Positions 28,974-37,798 of a stretch of 64,000 nucleotides of DNA are shown here, piece by piece. The stretch spans positions 6,076,001 to 6,140,000 of the forward strand of contig NZ_CP018620.1 in the NCBI RefSeq assembly GCF_001908275.1. The letters run 5' to 3'. The DNA is from Paenibacillus xylanexedens (GTDB lineage: Bacteria; Bacillota; Bacilli; Paenibacillales; Paenibacillaceae). Each line of letters starts with the position of its first letter. Position 1 is the stretch's first letter. The notes beneath the pieces were generated by a model that was given only the letters and a program-made list of their open reading frames with translations, was not told the DNA's origin and did not search any database. The position numbers were made by a program, and so were the translations under genes.

Positions 28974-29915
28974 ATGGAAAATAACCGACTATTTCGAATG
29001 TTGCTTTTGTTATTGGAGAAAAAGAAAGCCACTGCACCCGAACTCGCCCGTATGTTCGAGATTTCTGTACGCACGGTGTACCGTGATATAGATCGGTTGA
29101 GTGCTGCGGGCATTCCCGTCTATACAACGACCGGCAAGCATGGCGGTATCCATCTGATGGACAACTATGTCATGGACAAGTCCCTGTTGTCGGAAGAAGA
29201 CCAGAATGAAATTTTGATGGGACTATATAGCATCAGTGCGATCCCACATCTTAACAGTGCCCATATGCTGCAACGGTTAACCGCCCTTTTTGATCACAAG
29301 CTGGATTGGATCGAATTCAATTTCTCACCATGGGGCAGCATCCCTCTGCAGGAGAGAGAACTGTTCAATCAGGTGAAGCAGGCTATATTAACGAATCAAC
29401 TGATTACGTTTCATTATGTTAATTCGGATGGTGAGAAGAGCATTCCGACCGTGGAGCCACAGAAGCTTATTTTCAAAAACAGTACATGGTACTTCAAAGG
29501 CTATATTCATGATGATCCTGATCGTAAAGAATTCGAGACATTCAAGATGAAACGGATCACCCAGTTGACTTTTCTGGCGAGAAAACACGATCACTCTGTT
29601 ACTGTCGGATCAAACGACCCTGAATCAGAAGCAGCTCCTGTTCTGACTCCTCTTACACTCTCGTTCTCCAGCATCATTGCATACCGAGTGTATGATTTTT
29701 TCGAACCTTCCCTCATTGAAAAAGAGCCTGATGGCAGGCTCCGTGTGTCTCTCGACTTGAATGTAGGGGAATGGCTCTACTCCTTCCTGCTGTCGTTTGG
29801 TTCCGAGTTGACCGTCATCGAGCCTGTTCATGTTGGACAGGAATTGCTCAGGCGTCATATCAAAGCCGTTGAACATTTGCAGAACGTCATGAACAAACTT
29901 CCCAACAATGAATGA
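28974..29915 (+). CDS. YafY-type HTH-WYL transcriptional regulator
   Basis: The 313-residue protein has a DeoR-like winged helix in the first 60 residues (RLFRMLLLLLEKKKATAPEL, EISVRTVYRDIDRLSAAGIP). A WYL domain is at about 135-215, whose signature appears as TWYFKGYIHDDPDRKEFETF and KMKRI. A C-terminal extension domain follows. WYL proteins sense nucleic-acid or small ligands. No ribosome site precedes the ATG at 28974; instead a TGnTATAAT promoter lies just upstream, so translation from a leaderless message is plausible. It faces the GH1 gene and may regulate it. Confidence 0.82.
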   Translation: MENNRLFRMLLLLLEKKKATAPELARMFEISVRTVYRDIDRLSAAGIPVYTTTGKHGGIHLMDNYVMDKSLLSEEDQNEILMGLYSISAIPHLNSAHMLQRLTALFDHKLDWIEFNFSPWGSIPLQERELFNQVKQAILTNQLITFHYVNSDGEKSIPTVEPQKLIFKNSTWYFKGYIHDDPDRKEFETFKMKRITQLTFLARKHDHSVTVGSNDPESEAAPVLTPLTLSFSSIIAYRVYDFFEPSLIEKEPDGRLRVSLDLNVGEWLYSFLLSFGSELTVIEPVHVGQELLRRHIKAVEHLQNVMNKLPNNE

Positions 29916-29988
29916 TATAATATAGGCCTATACAACTTTTGATCACAGCTGACTCTCCGTCATCCATCTGACCGAAGGAGGTTTATTC

Positions 29989-30804
29989 ATGCAAGACATT
30001 AGACGCAACAATGTGGAACGTTTCAAAGGTTTTGGTACGTTATACGATCAGAACCGACCAGCCGCTCCCACTGAAGTCGTGGATATTCTAACGACATATC
30101 TTGGCAGCACACCGCGGATGGTCGCAGATGTTGGCTGTGGCACCGGTTTATCATCGTGGATCTGGCTTAATGAGGCAGAACGCATCATTGGCTTTGAACC
30201 CAGCGATGACATGAGGTCTGTAGCGGAATCCAAGTGGGAATCTGCCGGGAAGCCGGATAACCTGCGGTTTGTGTCCGGCTTGTCTCACGACCTCGGACTA
30301 CCAGATGGCAGTGTCGACGTGCTGACCTGCTCCCAATCATTTCACTGGATGGAGCCGCAACCCACACTACGCGAGTTTGCACGTGTACTTCGTACAGGGG
30401 GCATATTTGCAGCCTACGATTGCGACTGGCCGCCAATGCTGGACTGGCAGCTGGAACAGGCCTATCTGCAGCTGAATAAGGAAGCAGATCAACGAGCAGC
30501 CAGTCTGGCTCCCCAAGATAGTCAGGCACACAAATGGAGCAAGGATGGGCATTTGCAGCAGATTCAGCAGTCCGGGCTGTTCCGATATGTCCGGGAAATT
30601 GTATTTCATCACCACGAGACATTCACTGCCGATCGATATGTCAATCTCGCCCTGAGTCAAGGCGGCTTGCAAACGGCGTTGAAGCTCGGAGCGGAAGATC
30701 TATTAACAGCGGCCGACGACTTCAGAGCGCTGGCTAATCGTGTATTTGACGGAGAAACAAGAAAAGTACTCTTTTCTTATCGCATGCGCCTTGGTATTGT
30801 TTGA
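29989..30804 (+). CDS. Class I SAM-dependent methyltransferase
   Basis: The 271-residue cytoplasmic methyltransferase has the glycine-rich SAM site VADVGCGTGLSSWIW near residue 46, the acidic residue after strand 2 (IIGFEPSDDM) and motif VDVLTCSQSFHWMEP near 105, the FHWM style of UbiE/Tam-like methyltransferases. Small-molecule methylation is likely; the substrate is unknown. GAAGGAGG precedes the ATG. It is a single-gene unit after the WYL regulator and ends at a strong bidirectional terminator. Confidence 0.88.
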   Translation: MQDIRRNNVERFKGFGTLYDQNRPAAPTEVVDILTTYLGSTPRMVADVGCGTGLSSWIWLNEAERIIGFEPSDDMRSVAESKWESAGKPDNLRFVSGLSHDLGLPDGSVDVLTCSQSFHWMEPQPTLREFARVLRTGGIFAAYDCDWPPMLDWQLEQAYLQLNKEADQRAASLAPQDSQAHKWSKDGHLQQIQQSGLFRYVREIVFHHHETFTADRYVNLALSQGGLQTALKLGAEDLLTAADDFRALANRVFDGETRKVLFSYRMRLGIV

Positions 30805-30843
30805 AAACCGTCCGTTGCTTGCATCTCCGTACATACCAAAATG

Positions 30844-30893
30844 AAAAAGGAGGTCCTACACATCATAAACATGATCTGCAGGACCTCCTTTTG
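30844..30893. terminator. Bidirectional terminator
   Basis: AAAGGAGGTCCT pairs with AGGACCTCCTTT, with T-runs on both strands. It serves the methyltransferase gene and the convergent membrane-protein gene. Confidence 0.85.
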
Positions 30894-30902
30894 TCTACAT
30901 CC

Positions 30903-31697
30903 TCAAGAGGAGAATAAGTCACTTAATTGTCGCTCCTGTACATTCAATGCCAACACCAATTTTGTTGGGTCTTGTCTTGAATAGATGACGTTAATGATAT
31001 GGCCTTGCTGCACCTGCGGCAGCGCAGATGACAAAATTTCTTTTTGCGTTGTCACATTGAAGGTTTCACCGTTCGTTTTCGTTATGCTTAGTTTGAGCTG
31101 AAGCTTGATCTTGTTACTGCCTCCACTTCCAAGTGGAGTGACATCAAGGATCTTGGCCATCGCTTTTTCCCCTGTTCTTGCAATATCCATCATTTCAGGT
31201 GATACCCCTTGCTGTACCATCTTTTCATCCAACAATTGCTGCATATCCTCCTGTGATAATTGCCCCTTCATATCAAGCCCTACCTTGCGCTCATCCTTTA
31301 CGGAGACAACTAACGGAATAAAACTGCCCGGCTGAAACTGTGCCATGGAGGTCAGTGGAATGACGCTTTTCATCTCCGTATCGTATTTCTCCCGCCCCTT
31401 ACGCGAAACCGTCAGACCCAACCGAACCTCAGGCTGTTCATTAATATACGTACCTGTCTGTTGTATAGTTTTAATGACCCCAACTGCTGGTAAACCTGTC
31501 TTCACTCGACCTACGCCAAAAATATTGCTCAAAATCGCAGGAACAAAGATCAGTGCAAACCCGGCAAAGATTGCCGGAGTATACCACCATGCCTGCATAA
31601 TCATAAACGGATCATTCCACAGCTGCTGTGCCAGAAATGGGGAGAACCCCACTCCGAACACCGTTAATACGCCAATCAATCTCAGGAAACCTACCAT
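30903..31697 (-). CDS. Membrane protein with two copies of a TG-x-x-IN beta domain
   Basis: The 264-residue protein starts with two hydrophobic helices (VGFLRLIGVLTVFGVGF and YTPAIFAGFALIFVPAILSN), then a long soluble part. Two related segments are visible, GVIKTIQQTGTYINEQPEVR near residue 75 and AKILDVTPLGSGGSNKIKLQ near 185. Each is followed by alternating V/L strands and a PxVxxG-x-I/F turn. The same domain appears once in the upstream gene 31820-32236. Such repeats occur in uncharacterised bacterial proteins. The start at 31697 has GAGAGG nine bases upstream. Function unknown; probably membrane-associated scaffolding or sensing. Confidence 0.65.
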   Translation of the reverse strand: MVGFLRLIGVLTVFGVGFSPFLAQQLWNDPFMIMQAWWYTPAIFAGFALIFVPAILSNIFGVGRVKTGLPAVGVIKTIQQTGTYINEQPEVRLGLTVSRKGREKYDTEMKSVIPLTSMAQFQPGSFIPLVVSVKDERKVGLDMKGQLSQEDMQQLLDEKMVQQGVSPEMMDIARTGEKAMAKILDVTPLGSGGSNKIKLQLKLSITKTNGETFNVTTQKEILSSALPQVQQGHIINVIYSRQDPTKLVLALNVQERQLSDLFSS

Positions 31698-31819
31698 ATG
31701 ACCCACCCTCTCTTAATCCTTCTCTTAATATCTCTATCAAAACCTCTAATGATGTATCTATTAATCGTTGTTATACGCATTATTTAAATAGAGTATCGCT
31801 GTCTATAACCAAATACCTT

Positions 31820-32236
31820 CTAGATGGACACTAGACCCATGTAGATCAGTTCGGACGGATTCGCTGGATTCTGACCTAATCCCACCCGATCGCCTACTCG
31901 TGGAATCTGCATTTTGGACACCAATGTCTCCAATGTTCGCTGATACTGGTTGCCGTTTGTCTCTGTCACATCCAATACAAGCACAACAATCGGATCAAAG
32001 TTGATCAGTTTGCCTGTATCGGTGATTGTCACCACCGTAGCCGTAGCTGTTAAAGGCAGAGAACCACTCGCTGCCAACTGTGCCTGCTTCGCCGAATCCA
32101 GACTTTGGTTGATGGCCTCCCGATGTTCTTTCGATACAAAACCTTTCATCATCATGCCAGTGAGTCCTTTATTCATCATTTTATCCGCTTTGGCAATCGC
32201 ATCTTCCTGTTTGTTCTTTTTACCGAACCATCCCAT
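31820..32236 (-). CDS. Small soluble protein with one TG-x-x-IN beta domain
   Basis: This 138-residue protein begins MGWFGKKNKQEDAIAKADKM, a charged helical segment, and then carries one beta domain: VVTITDTGKLINFDPIVVLV, TNGNQYQRTLETLVSKMQIP, RVGDRVGLGQNPANPSELIY. The TG-x-x-IN-x-x-P-x-V core matches both repeats of the downstream membrane protein, so the two genes, 122 bp apart on the same strand, likely act as partners. GAGGTG precedes the ATG by eight bases. No enzymatic motif is visible. Confidence 0.65.
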   Translation of the reverse strand: MGWFGKKNKQEDAIAKADKMMNKGLTGMMMKGFVSKEHREAINQSLDSAKQAQLAASGSLPLTATATVVTITDTGKLINFDPIVVLVLDVTETNGNQYQRTLETLVSKMQIPRVGDRVGLGQNPANPSELIYMGLVSI

Positions 32237-32273
32237 ATCAAGCACCTCATTTGTTTTATTTGTTTTTAGAAGT

Positions 32274-32441
32274 TGTTCAAAAAGTCCACTTTTGATTACG
32301 AATCATGCCTAGCGGCATCATCAGCATCGAATATGAAATTCAGCCGAAATGTCCGTTGCTCACGTAGGTCTCCTACGCTCCGCTACTCCATTTCTAGCTT
32401 CATTCCATCTTCTCGGTACTGAAAACCAGACTTTTTGAACA
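32274..32441. repeat. 168-bp MITE-like element with terminal inverted repeats
   Basis: The left end TGTTCAAAAAGTC and right end GACTTTTTGAACA are exact 13-base inverted repeats. The interior has further symmetric parts (ATGCCTAGCGGCAT; CACGTAGGTCTCCTACG). It has no ORF. I associate sequences of this type with dispersed repeats in Paenibacillus genomes, from memory only. It lies upstream of the gene at 31820-32236. Confidence 0.7.
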
Positions 32442-32503
32442 CGTATTTATAATTAAATTATAAACACCGCGGCTTGTCCTTGAATACCCTTCTGGCGGTA
32501 TAC

Positions 32504-32540
32504 AAAAAAAACGAAAAATCCGGTATTTGAATGACCGGAT
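32504..32540 (-). terminator. Terminator downstream of the HTH-TPR gene
   Basis: The minus strand has ATCCGGT-CATTCAAAT-ACCGGAT then TTTTCG and eight T. A weaker AAGATC/GATCTT hairpin lies at about 32585-32605, closer to the gene. The rest of 32442-32694 shows no gene. Confidence 0.7.
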
Positions 32541-32694
32541 AATCGTTTCTTTGGTAAAGTCTTATACTTATTTCACAAAAAAAGATCTGCTTAACCGATC
32601 TTCATTTCATGATTGGCAGCTATATTTTGTGGAAAATACGTAGGCAGTAGACAAAATAATGCCTCACTTAGGAAGTTTCATGCTCTTTTCCGCT

Positions 32695-33975
32695 CTACTT
32701 TTTGCGTAACAGATAGACCAGTTTCCGATAATACATGGCTGCTTCCTTGTATTTCCGCTGATCCTCCGATACTACGGCCATCCCCTCATATAACGGTTCA
32801 AGCCGCATGATATGCTGCGCGGATTCAAAATAAGGCAGACAGGCAAGCGCCCGCTCCATAAAAACTTCGCGATCTCCATGCGCAAGAGCCAGATGGCTCT
32901 GGTAGAAGGTTGCGCTCATCTGCTGGTCCTGTGTCGTTGCACATTTTAAGAGTTGATCTACACTCTGCGCGAGCACGCCCCAGTTCTTCCATGCCAGAGC
33001 TACTTCGCATCGATATACACCGATGAGCGGCTGCATCGCCTGCTGTGTTTCTTCCGGTTCCTGCTGCAATAGCGACTCAAATCGTTCAATCTCCGCCTGT
33101 GCCTGATCCAGTTCACCTGTCATCGTTAACATGACAATCCGATTGTTGGCAATCGCCGTCACCAAATCTCCCTGGTTGCCGGCATACACGAGGTTTGCCT
33201 CCGCCATGGTTAATGCCGAAAGTGCCTCCTGAACCAGCCCCATCGCGAAACAATACCCACTATATGCCACATATAACCCGGACAACCGATGGAACATCCG
33301 CTGATCATAGACATGACGCATTGTAAGCTCAAATACCTGTTTTGCCTCTTCATACCGTTTGACCTGGATGTAGGCTTCCATCTTGATATTTTGCACAGAC
33401 AGCCAGAATTCACTGCCAGGGAGTGCCAGCTCACTGAGCCTGGTTGCATGAGTTAATACATCCACAAAAGCCATTTTGGAGCGATAATATTGTATTTTAT
33501 AGAATAAAAGTGCCTTGACTAACGGACGCGGCAGATCAATATCGTCTGGACGTCCGTATTTCTCCAGGTAAAAATTGAGGTAGGACGTATGTATATACTC
33601 ATGAGCCGTTGCATCGTTTAATTGCTGATAGTAGACCGCCTTCATCAAGGCCGTTGTCAGCTCAACGGTCAGCGTGTCATCCCGATCTGCCTGTGCATGC
33701 ACCGTATCTTCGGATATCGCCGACGCTGGAACAGACATTTGTTCGAAAATAACCTCTGCCCGTTCAAGTGTCTCCTCGTCCTGAGCCGCAGCCTTTAGAA
33801 TATAGGAAGGGGATACCCCAAGACGCCCGGCGATGGCTTCTGCCAAGTCCTCAGGTAGCGGATAACGATCCGCCAGGATATTGGCAAAGTGTGCCTGCGT
33901 GACCAGACCTTCCACAAGGTCTTTACGGGAGATTTGTTTTCTTTTGCTTAGTAGTTCAATGCGTTCCTTCAGCAT
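32695..33975 (-). CDS. XRE-type regulator with TPR-like repeats (RRNPP-like)
   Basis: This 426-residue protein has an N-terminal helix-turn-helix of the XRE type, somewhat atypical (RIELLSKRKQISRKDLVEGL, then AIAGRLGVSPSYILKAA). About 300 residues of helical pairs follow (RYEEAKQVFELTMRHVYDQR, LVQEALSALTMAEANLVYAG, RKYKEAAMYYRKLVYLLRK) that read as tetratricopeptide repeats. This layout is that of Rgg/PlcR/AimR-like regulators that bind short peptides. No peptide gene is evident beside it. It is divergent from fabV across 200 bp, so either self-control or control of fabV is possible. Confidence 0.72.
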   Translation of the reverse strand: MLKERIELLSKRKQISRKDLVEGLVTQAHFANILADRYPLPEDLAEAIAGRLGVSPSYILKAAAQDEETLERAEVIFEQMSVPASAISEDTVHAQADRDDTLTVELTTALMKAVYYQQLNDATAHEYIHTSYLNFYLEKYGRPDDIDLPRPLVKALLFYKIQYYRSKMAFVDVLTHATRLSELALPGSEFWLSVQNIKMEAYIQVKRYEEAKQVFELTMRHVYDQRMFHRLSGLYVAYSGYCFAMGLVQEALSALTMAEANLVYAGNQGDLVTAIANNRIVMLTMTGELDQAQAEIERFESLLQQEPEETQQAMQPLIGVYRCEVALAWKNWGVLAQSVDQLLKCATTQDQQMSATFYQSHLALAHGDREVFMERALACLPYFESAQHIMRLEPLYEGMAVVSEDQRKYKEAAMYYRKLVYLLRKK

Positions 33976-34178
33976 GGTATCCCTGTCCTTTCTATCCTAA
34001 CTAGCGAGTACATTCTATTCACATCATCGCAAAATTAGAGATATAACGCCACCCTTCCGGCGAAATCAAACGAAACGGTTTCCGTTTCCGAGGTAATTGT
34101 TTTACAATAAGAAAGTATGTGTAAGAGCATTTTATCGAAATGCTGAAACATGAGCTGAATATGAAAGGATGCAAATAA

Positions 34179-35372
34179 ATGATTATTAAACCAAGAACAC
34201 GTGGTTTTATTTGTACCACTTCCCATCCTGTAGGTTGCGCTGCGCAAGTGCAGGAACAGATTGATTATGTGAAATCCCAGCCTGAGCTGAAAGGACCGCG
34301 TAATGTGCTCGTGATCGGTGCTTCCACTGGATACGGTCTGGCGTCACGCGTTGTTTCTGCCTTTGGAGCTGGAGCGAATACAGTCGGCATTTATCGTCCA
34401 AGCAGTTCCACAGAGAAACGTACAGCGTCAGCAGGTTGGTACAACTCCGCTGCATTCGAAAAAGCCGCTGAAGAAGCAGGCCTCAAATCGTACAGTATCA
34501 CAGGTGATGCATTTGCAAACGAAACACGAGACAAAGCCGTTGAACTGATTCGCAGTGAACTCGGTCAAGTCGATCTGGTTGTATACAGCGTCGCCTCGGC
34601 ACGCCGTACCGATCCGAACACGGGTGAAGTATTTAACTCTGTGCTGAAGCCTATCGGACAATCCTACACGAACAAAACGGTGAACTTCCACACAGGAGAA
34701 ATTAGCTCCGTTACCCTTGAACCGGCAAACGAAGAGGAAATTCGTCAGACGGTAACTGTTATGGGCGGAGATGATTGGGAACTATGGATGGATGCCCTGC
34801 AACAAGGCGGCGTGCTTGCCGACGATGCAACAACGATCGCTTTCTCCTACATCGGTCCTGAACTTACCCATGCCATTTATCGTGATGGTTCCATCGGTCA
34901 AGCCAAGAATCATCTGGAAGCGACTGCACACAAGCTGAATGATCGCCTAAGTGCAAAAGGTGGACGTGCGTACTTAACTGTAGCCAAAGCGCTGGTGACT
35001 CAATCCAGTTCTGCGATTCCAGTCGTGCCGCTGTACATCTCAGCATTGTACAAGGTCATGAAAGAAAAAGGCTTGCATGAAGGATGCATCGAGCAATTGC
35101 AACGTCTGTTCGCTGATCGCTTGTATGCGGGGGGAGAAGTTCCAACCGACGCTGAAGGTCGCATTCGCATTGACGATTGGGAGATGAGAGCTGACGTTCA
35201 GGAAGAAGTGGCTAAGCTCTGGAATGAGTTGACCACAGAGAACATCTACGATCTGTCCGATCTGGAAGGTTACCGTCGCGAATTCTTCCAGCTGTTTGGT
35301 TTTGAAACCGATGGTGTGGATTATGAAGCAGATGTTGATCCCAACGTTGAAATGCCTCATCTGGTGAACTAA
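34179..35372 (+). CDS. fabV: Enoyl-[acyl-carrier-protein] reductase FabV
   Basis: This 397-residue NADH-dependent enzyme catalyses the last reduction of fatty-acid elongation. The start MIIKPRTRGFICTTSHPVGC is diagnostic for FabV. The nucleotide site is VLVIGASTGYGLASRVVSAF. The catalytic pair follows the FabV pattern Tyr-x8-Lys, Tyr234 and Lys243 in AIYRDGSIGQAKNHLE, and differs from the Tyr-x6-Lys of FabI. The length is normal for the family. FabV enzymes are known for low sensitivity to triclosan. AAAGGATG precedes the ATG. Single-gene unit with its own terminator. Confidence 0.95.
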   Translation: MIIKPRTRGFICTTSHPVGCAAQVQEQIDYVKSQPELKGPRNVLVIGASTGYGLASRVVSAFGAGANTVGIYRPSSSTEKRTASAGWYNSAAFEKAAEEAGLKSYSITGDAFANETRDKAVELIRSELGQVDLVVYSVASARRTDPNTGEVFNSVLKPIGQSYTNKTVNFHTGEISSVTLEPANEEEIRQTVTVMGGDDWELWMDALQQGGVLADDATTIAFSYIGPELTHAIYRDGSIGQAKNHLEATAHKLNDRLSAKGGRAYLTVAKALVTQSSSAIPVVPLYISALYKVMKEKGLHEGCIEQLQRLFADRLYAGGEVPTDAEGRIRIDDWEMRADVQEEVAKLWNELTTENIYDLSDLEGYRREFFQLFGFETDGVDYEADVDPNVEMPHLVN

Positions 35373-35462
35373 AGAAGTTTTGGCGTGGACGTGAACCTAG
35401 GTTTTTGTTTTCGTTAGCACTTCTGATGTCATGCTAGAGATATGATATTAAAATCAAATGAA

Positions 35463-35493
35463 GAAGGAGGGGCCCTCTGGCTCCTCCTTTTTT
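35463..35493 (+). terminator. fabV terminator
   Basis: GGAGGGGCC-CTCT-GGCTCCTCC stem followed by seven T. Confidence 0.85.
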
Positions 35494-35559
35494 GTCCTTT
35501 TTAATTCCGCTCAAAAAATCCAATTTCCGTGTCCATACATTCTTTCATGTATCCCCTAA

Positions 35560-36807
35560 TCAAATCGATTTAAGCAGCTTTTTCAGCTCTTTCGGTACCG
35601 TCTTCTCGATAGTGATCGAATGCGCTCCATGCATGGACGCAAAGAATTGAAGCCCCTCCCGAAAATCCGTAATCCATTCCTCCACAGGTGGAGCAGTCTC
35701 TTTCATCGATAACAAACGAACGGTAAGTACTCCAGTTTTGCGATCAAGTCGTGGGTCCATACGTCCAATCAACCGATCACCGTGAAGAATAGGCATGGCA
35801 TAATAACCGTAGGTTCTTTTCACCTCTGACGTATAAATCTCCCATTTATAATGAAAATCAAATAAATCAACAATACGTTCTCTTCTCCATAACAGGTTGT
35901 CCAGCGGCGGCAGGAAACGGACCGGGCCAGACGGATCATAGTGTGGCTCTTCCCTTTCCATGTGCAGTAGCAAATCCTCATCTTCAGCACGAATATAATA
36001 AGGCGTGGCCACGTCCTCCACCTTAAGCGGGATCATTCGCCCATCTGACACACGGGCTGCAATATCGGCGCGTCTTTCAGCCGCTGTAGATTTCAGCCAA
36101 CCCAGACGGGGATCACGGGCATCTACGACACGATACGCATAAATGTATTTATCCAGCAGAGCCTGTCTCTGGGCCAACACATCGATGTCTTCTTTTATCG
36201 TAAGTCCCTGTTGTTGCAATCTGGATTCGGTAATATGAAAATAACGTTCATTCCCCTGCCGCGCCACCACACGAATCACAGCGGAGTCTAACAGTAGATT
36301 AAGAGCAAGTGTGGTATCCTTTGTCTTTGGCACATCTGCACTGTCCCAATATCCACTTACCCGCTCAACAGCACGAAAGGCTCTTGAAGGTAAAGGTCCT
36401 TCTTCCTTCAAACGCTGTAACACATGCTGCACTGTTTTCTCCAGACCTTGCAAGGACGGAGCCAGACGCTCCCTTAACCGAGCACGCACAGGTTCAAAGA
36501 GAGCATAATCCTCGATTGGAATGACACAAGCGGCATTTGCAAAATATTCAAACACCTTGTGATCACTCAGCAGCGTATTTAAGCTGTCAGCAGTATAACC
36601 AGGGTCACGAGCCCCCAGCACCAAATGCTGGTTTCCAGTTACAGCAGCCACAGGATCGATCTGCACGCATCCAAGGGAACGAATCAAACTCAAAACTTGA
36701 TCGGGTCCCGAAGGTAAGGAAACTGTGGGCCAACGTCCAAGTAAAGCTTGCGTTTGCAGCAAAAAACGCCGAACGATTTTTTTATTCATGTGCAGCGCTG
36801 TTGTCAT
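35560..36807 (-). CDS. YcaQ/AlkX-like winged-helix DNA glycosylase
   Basis: The 415-residue protein matches the HTH_42/YcaQ family, whose studied members unhook DNA interstrand crosslinks. Visible family features are RSLGCVQIDPVAAVTGNQHL near residue 46, a mid-region of winged-helix folds (LKEEGPLPSRAFRAVERVSG) and a C-terminal block LPPLDNLLWRRERIVDLFDF then EVKRTYGYYAMPILHGDRLI. The start follows GAAGGGAAG at a long distance; an ATG seven codons in is an alternative. Together with Ogt and the AlkD-like protein it makes three alkylation-repair functions in the window. Confidence 0.85.
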   Translation of the reverse strand: MTTALHMNKKIVRRFLLQTQALLGRWPTVSLPSGPDQVLSLIRSLGCVQIDPVAAVTGNQHLVLGARDPGYTADSLNTLLSDHKVFEYFANAACVIPIEDYALFEPVRARLRERLAPSLQGLEKTVQHVLQRLKEEGPLPSRAFRAVERVSGYWDSADVPKTKDTTLALNLLLDSAVIRVVARQGNERYFHITESRLQQQGLTIKEDIDVLAQRQALLDKYIYAYRVVDARDPRLGWLKSTAAERRADIAARVSDGRMIPLKVEDVATPYYIRAEDEDLLLHMEREEPHYDPSGPVRFLPPLDNLLWRRERIVDLFDFHYKWEIYTSEVKRTYGYYAMPILHGDRLIGRMDPRLDRKTGVLTVRLLSMKETAPPVEEWITDFREGLQFFASMHGAHSITIEKTVPKELKKLLKSI

Positions 36808-36856
36808 ATGTATAGGTTCTTCCCTTCATTTAGTGTACAAAATTCTATCGTCTTAC

Positions 36857-37084
36857 TTATCCAGCAATCGGCGCCTCATAGAAAAAATAAAAAGAAGCAC
36901 CACCATCCTGGATGATCTGCTTCTTGTGTTTGACCTTTTGCAATTTTTCCTGCTTCGTAGGCATGAGCCGTACATGCTGGGATAACGCACCATAATCTCC
37001 ATTAACTCTTCGGCTCTGTTTCGAGCACCATTGACCTGACCGCTCTGCTTTACGTAATGCTTTTTGTGTTTGTGTACGTGCCAT
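36857..37084 (-). CDS. Small basic protein of 75 residues
   Basis: MARTQTQKALRKAERSGQWC starts a Lys/Arg-rich protein, which continues with GDYGALSQHVRLMPTKQEKL and QKVKHKKQ. The style is that of short conserved hypothetical proteins of Bacillales. It probably binds nucleic acid or ribosomes, but this is inferred only from charge. AAAGGAG lies 13 bases upstream, slightly far. The overlapping frame with a GTG start is not supported. It is on the same strand as the YcaQ-like and nuclease genes. Confidence 0.6.
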   Translation of the reverse strand: MARTQTQKALRKAERSGQWCSKQSRRVNGDYGALSQHVRLMPTKQEKLQKVKHKKQIIQDGGASFYFFYEAPIAG

Positions 37085-37201
37085 AATGGATCACACACTC
37101 CTTTGGTTGATATACACTCAATATATCATGTGCAGCTACGCAAGTGAAGGTGCTTCCTGCTGGAATGAGATACATCATTAAAAAGGCTTCCACCCAAGTA
37201 C

Positions 37202-37798
37202 TTAGCGGGATTGCCGCTTTCGCCGGGACTGCCACGTCTCGATTGGCTCGTGGTCATCTTCTTCGATCAGTTCCAATGCTTCTTCCACTCTTCTGGCTTT
37301 GAATAACAGAATTAATTCCATCAGGTCTTCCCGGTCCAGCAGCTTCACTCCATTAACCGCTGCAAGCGTCCGACAGGCTTCGGTGTAACGGGCGGACGTT
37401 AATACAATCGACCGGTCGGCTTCATAATAACGCATCGATGTATATATCTCCTGCACAGCACTCAACCCTACCGGATGGTTCGCACCATATCGCTTCGCCT
37501 GTATAACACTTCGTCTGCCGAGTCTATCAACAAACACCAGATCTGCACCAAAATCCCTGCTGCTCGTTGTCTTATGCACCTCATCGTACCCAAGCTCTTC
37601 GAATAAATGATAGAGATATAATTCAAACTCCGAACCATCCTCCATCTTGTCGATGTCCTTTATTGTAATCTTACGAGGGTTGGCTTCACTTCGAATCCGC
37701 TGCCCGCGCCCGATAACCCGCCGAATAATCCAGGCCAGCAGCAACAATATGATGATACATCCAATGACCCATAGGGTCACATTTTCACTCCAGTTCAT
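37202..37798 (-). CDS. Membrane-anchored Mrr-like restriction endonuclease
   Basis: This 198-residue protein has one N-terminal helix (VTLWVIGCIIILLLLAWIIR), a short basic linker and a PD-(D/E)xK nuclease domain of the Mrr type at about 50-150: SEFELYLYHLFEELGYDEVH, then SSRDFGADLVFVD with the catalytic Asp, and RRSVIQAKRYGANHPVG with the Q-x-K motif. Mrr-type enzymes cut modified or foreign DNA. The membrane anchor is notable, since it would put the nuclease at the inner face where incoming DNA enters. No methylase lies nearby. The start has AAGGAGAAT upstream. Confidence 0.82.
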   Translation of the reverse strand: MNWSENVTLWVIGCIIILLLLAWIIRRVIGRGQRIRSEANPRKITIKDIDKMEDGSEFELYLYHLFEELGYDEVHKTTSSRDFGADLVFVDRLGRRSVIQAKRYGANHPVGLSAVQEIYTSMRYYEADRSIVLTSARYTEACRTLAAVNGVKLLDREDLMELILLFKARRVEEALELIEEDDHEPIETWQSRRKRQSR

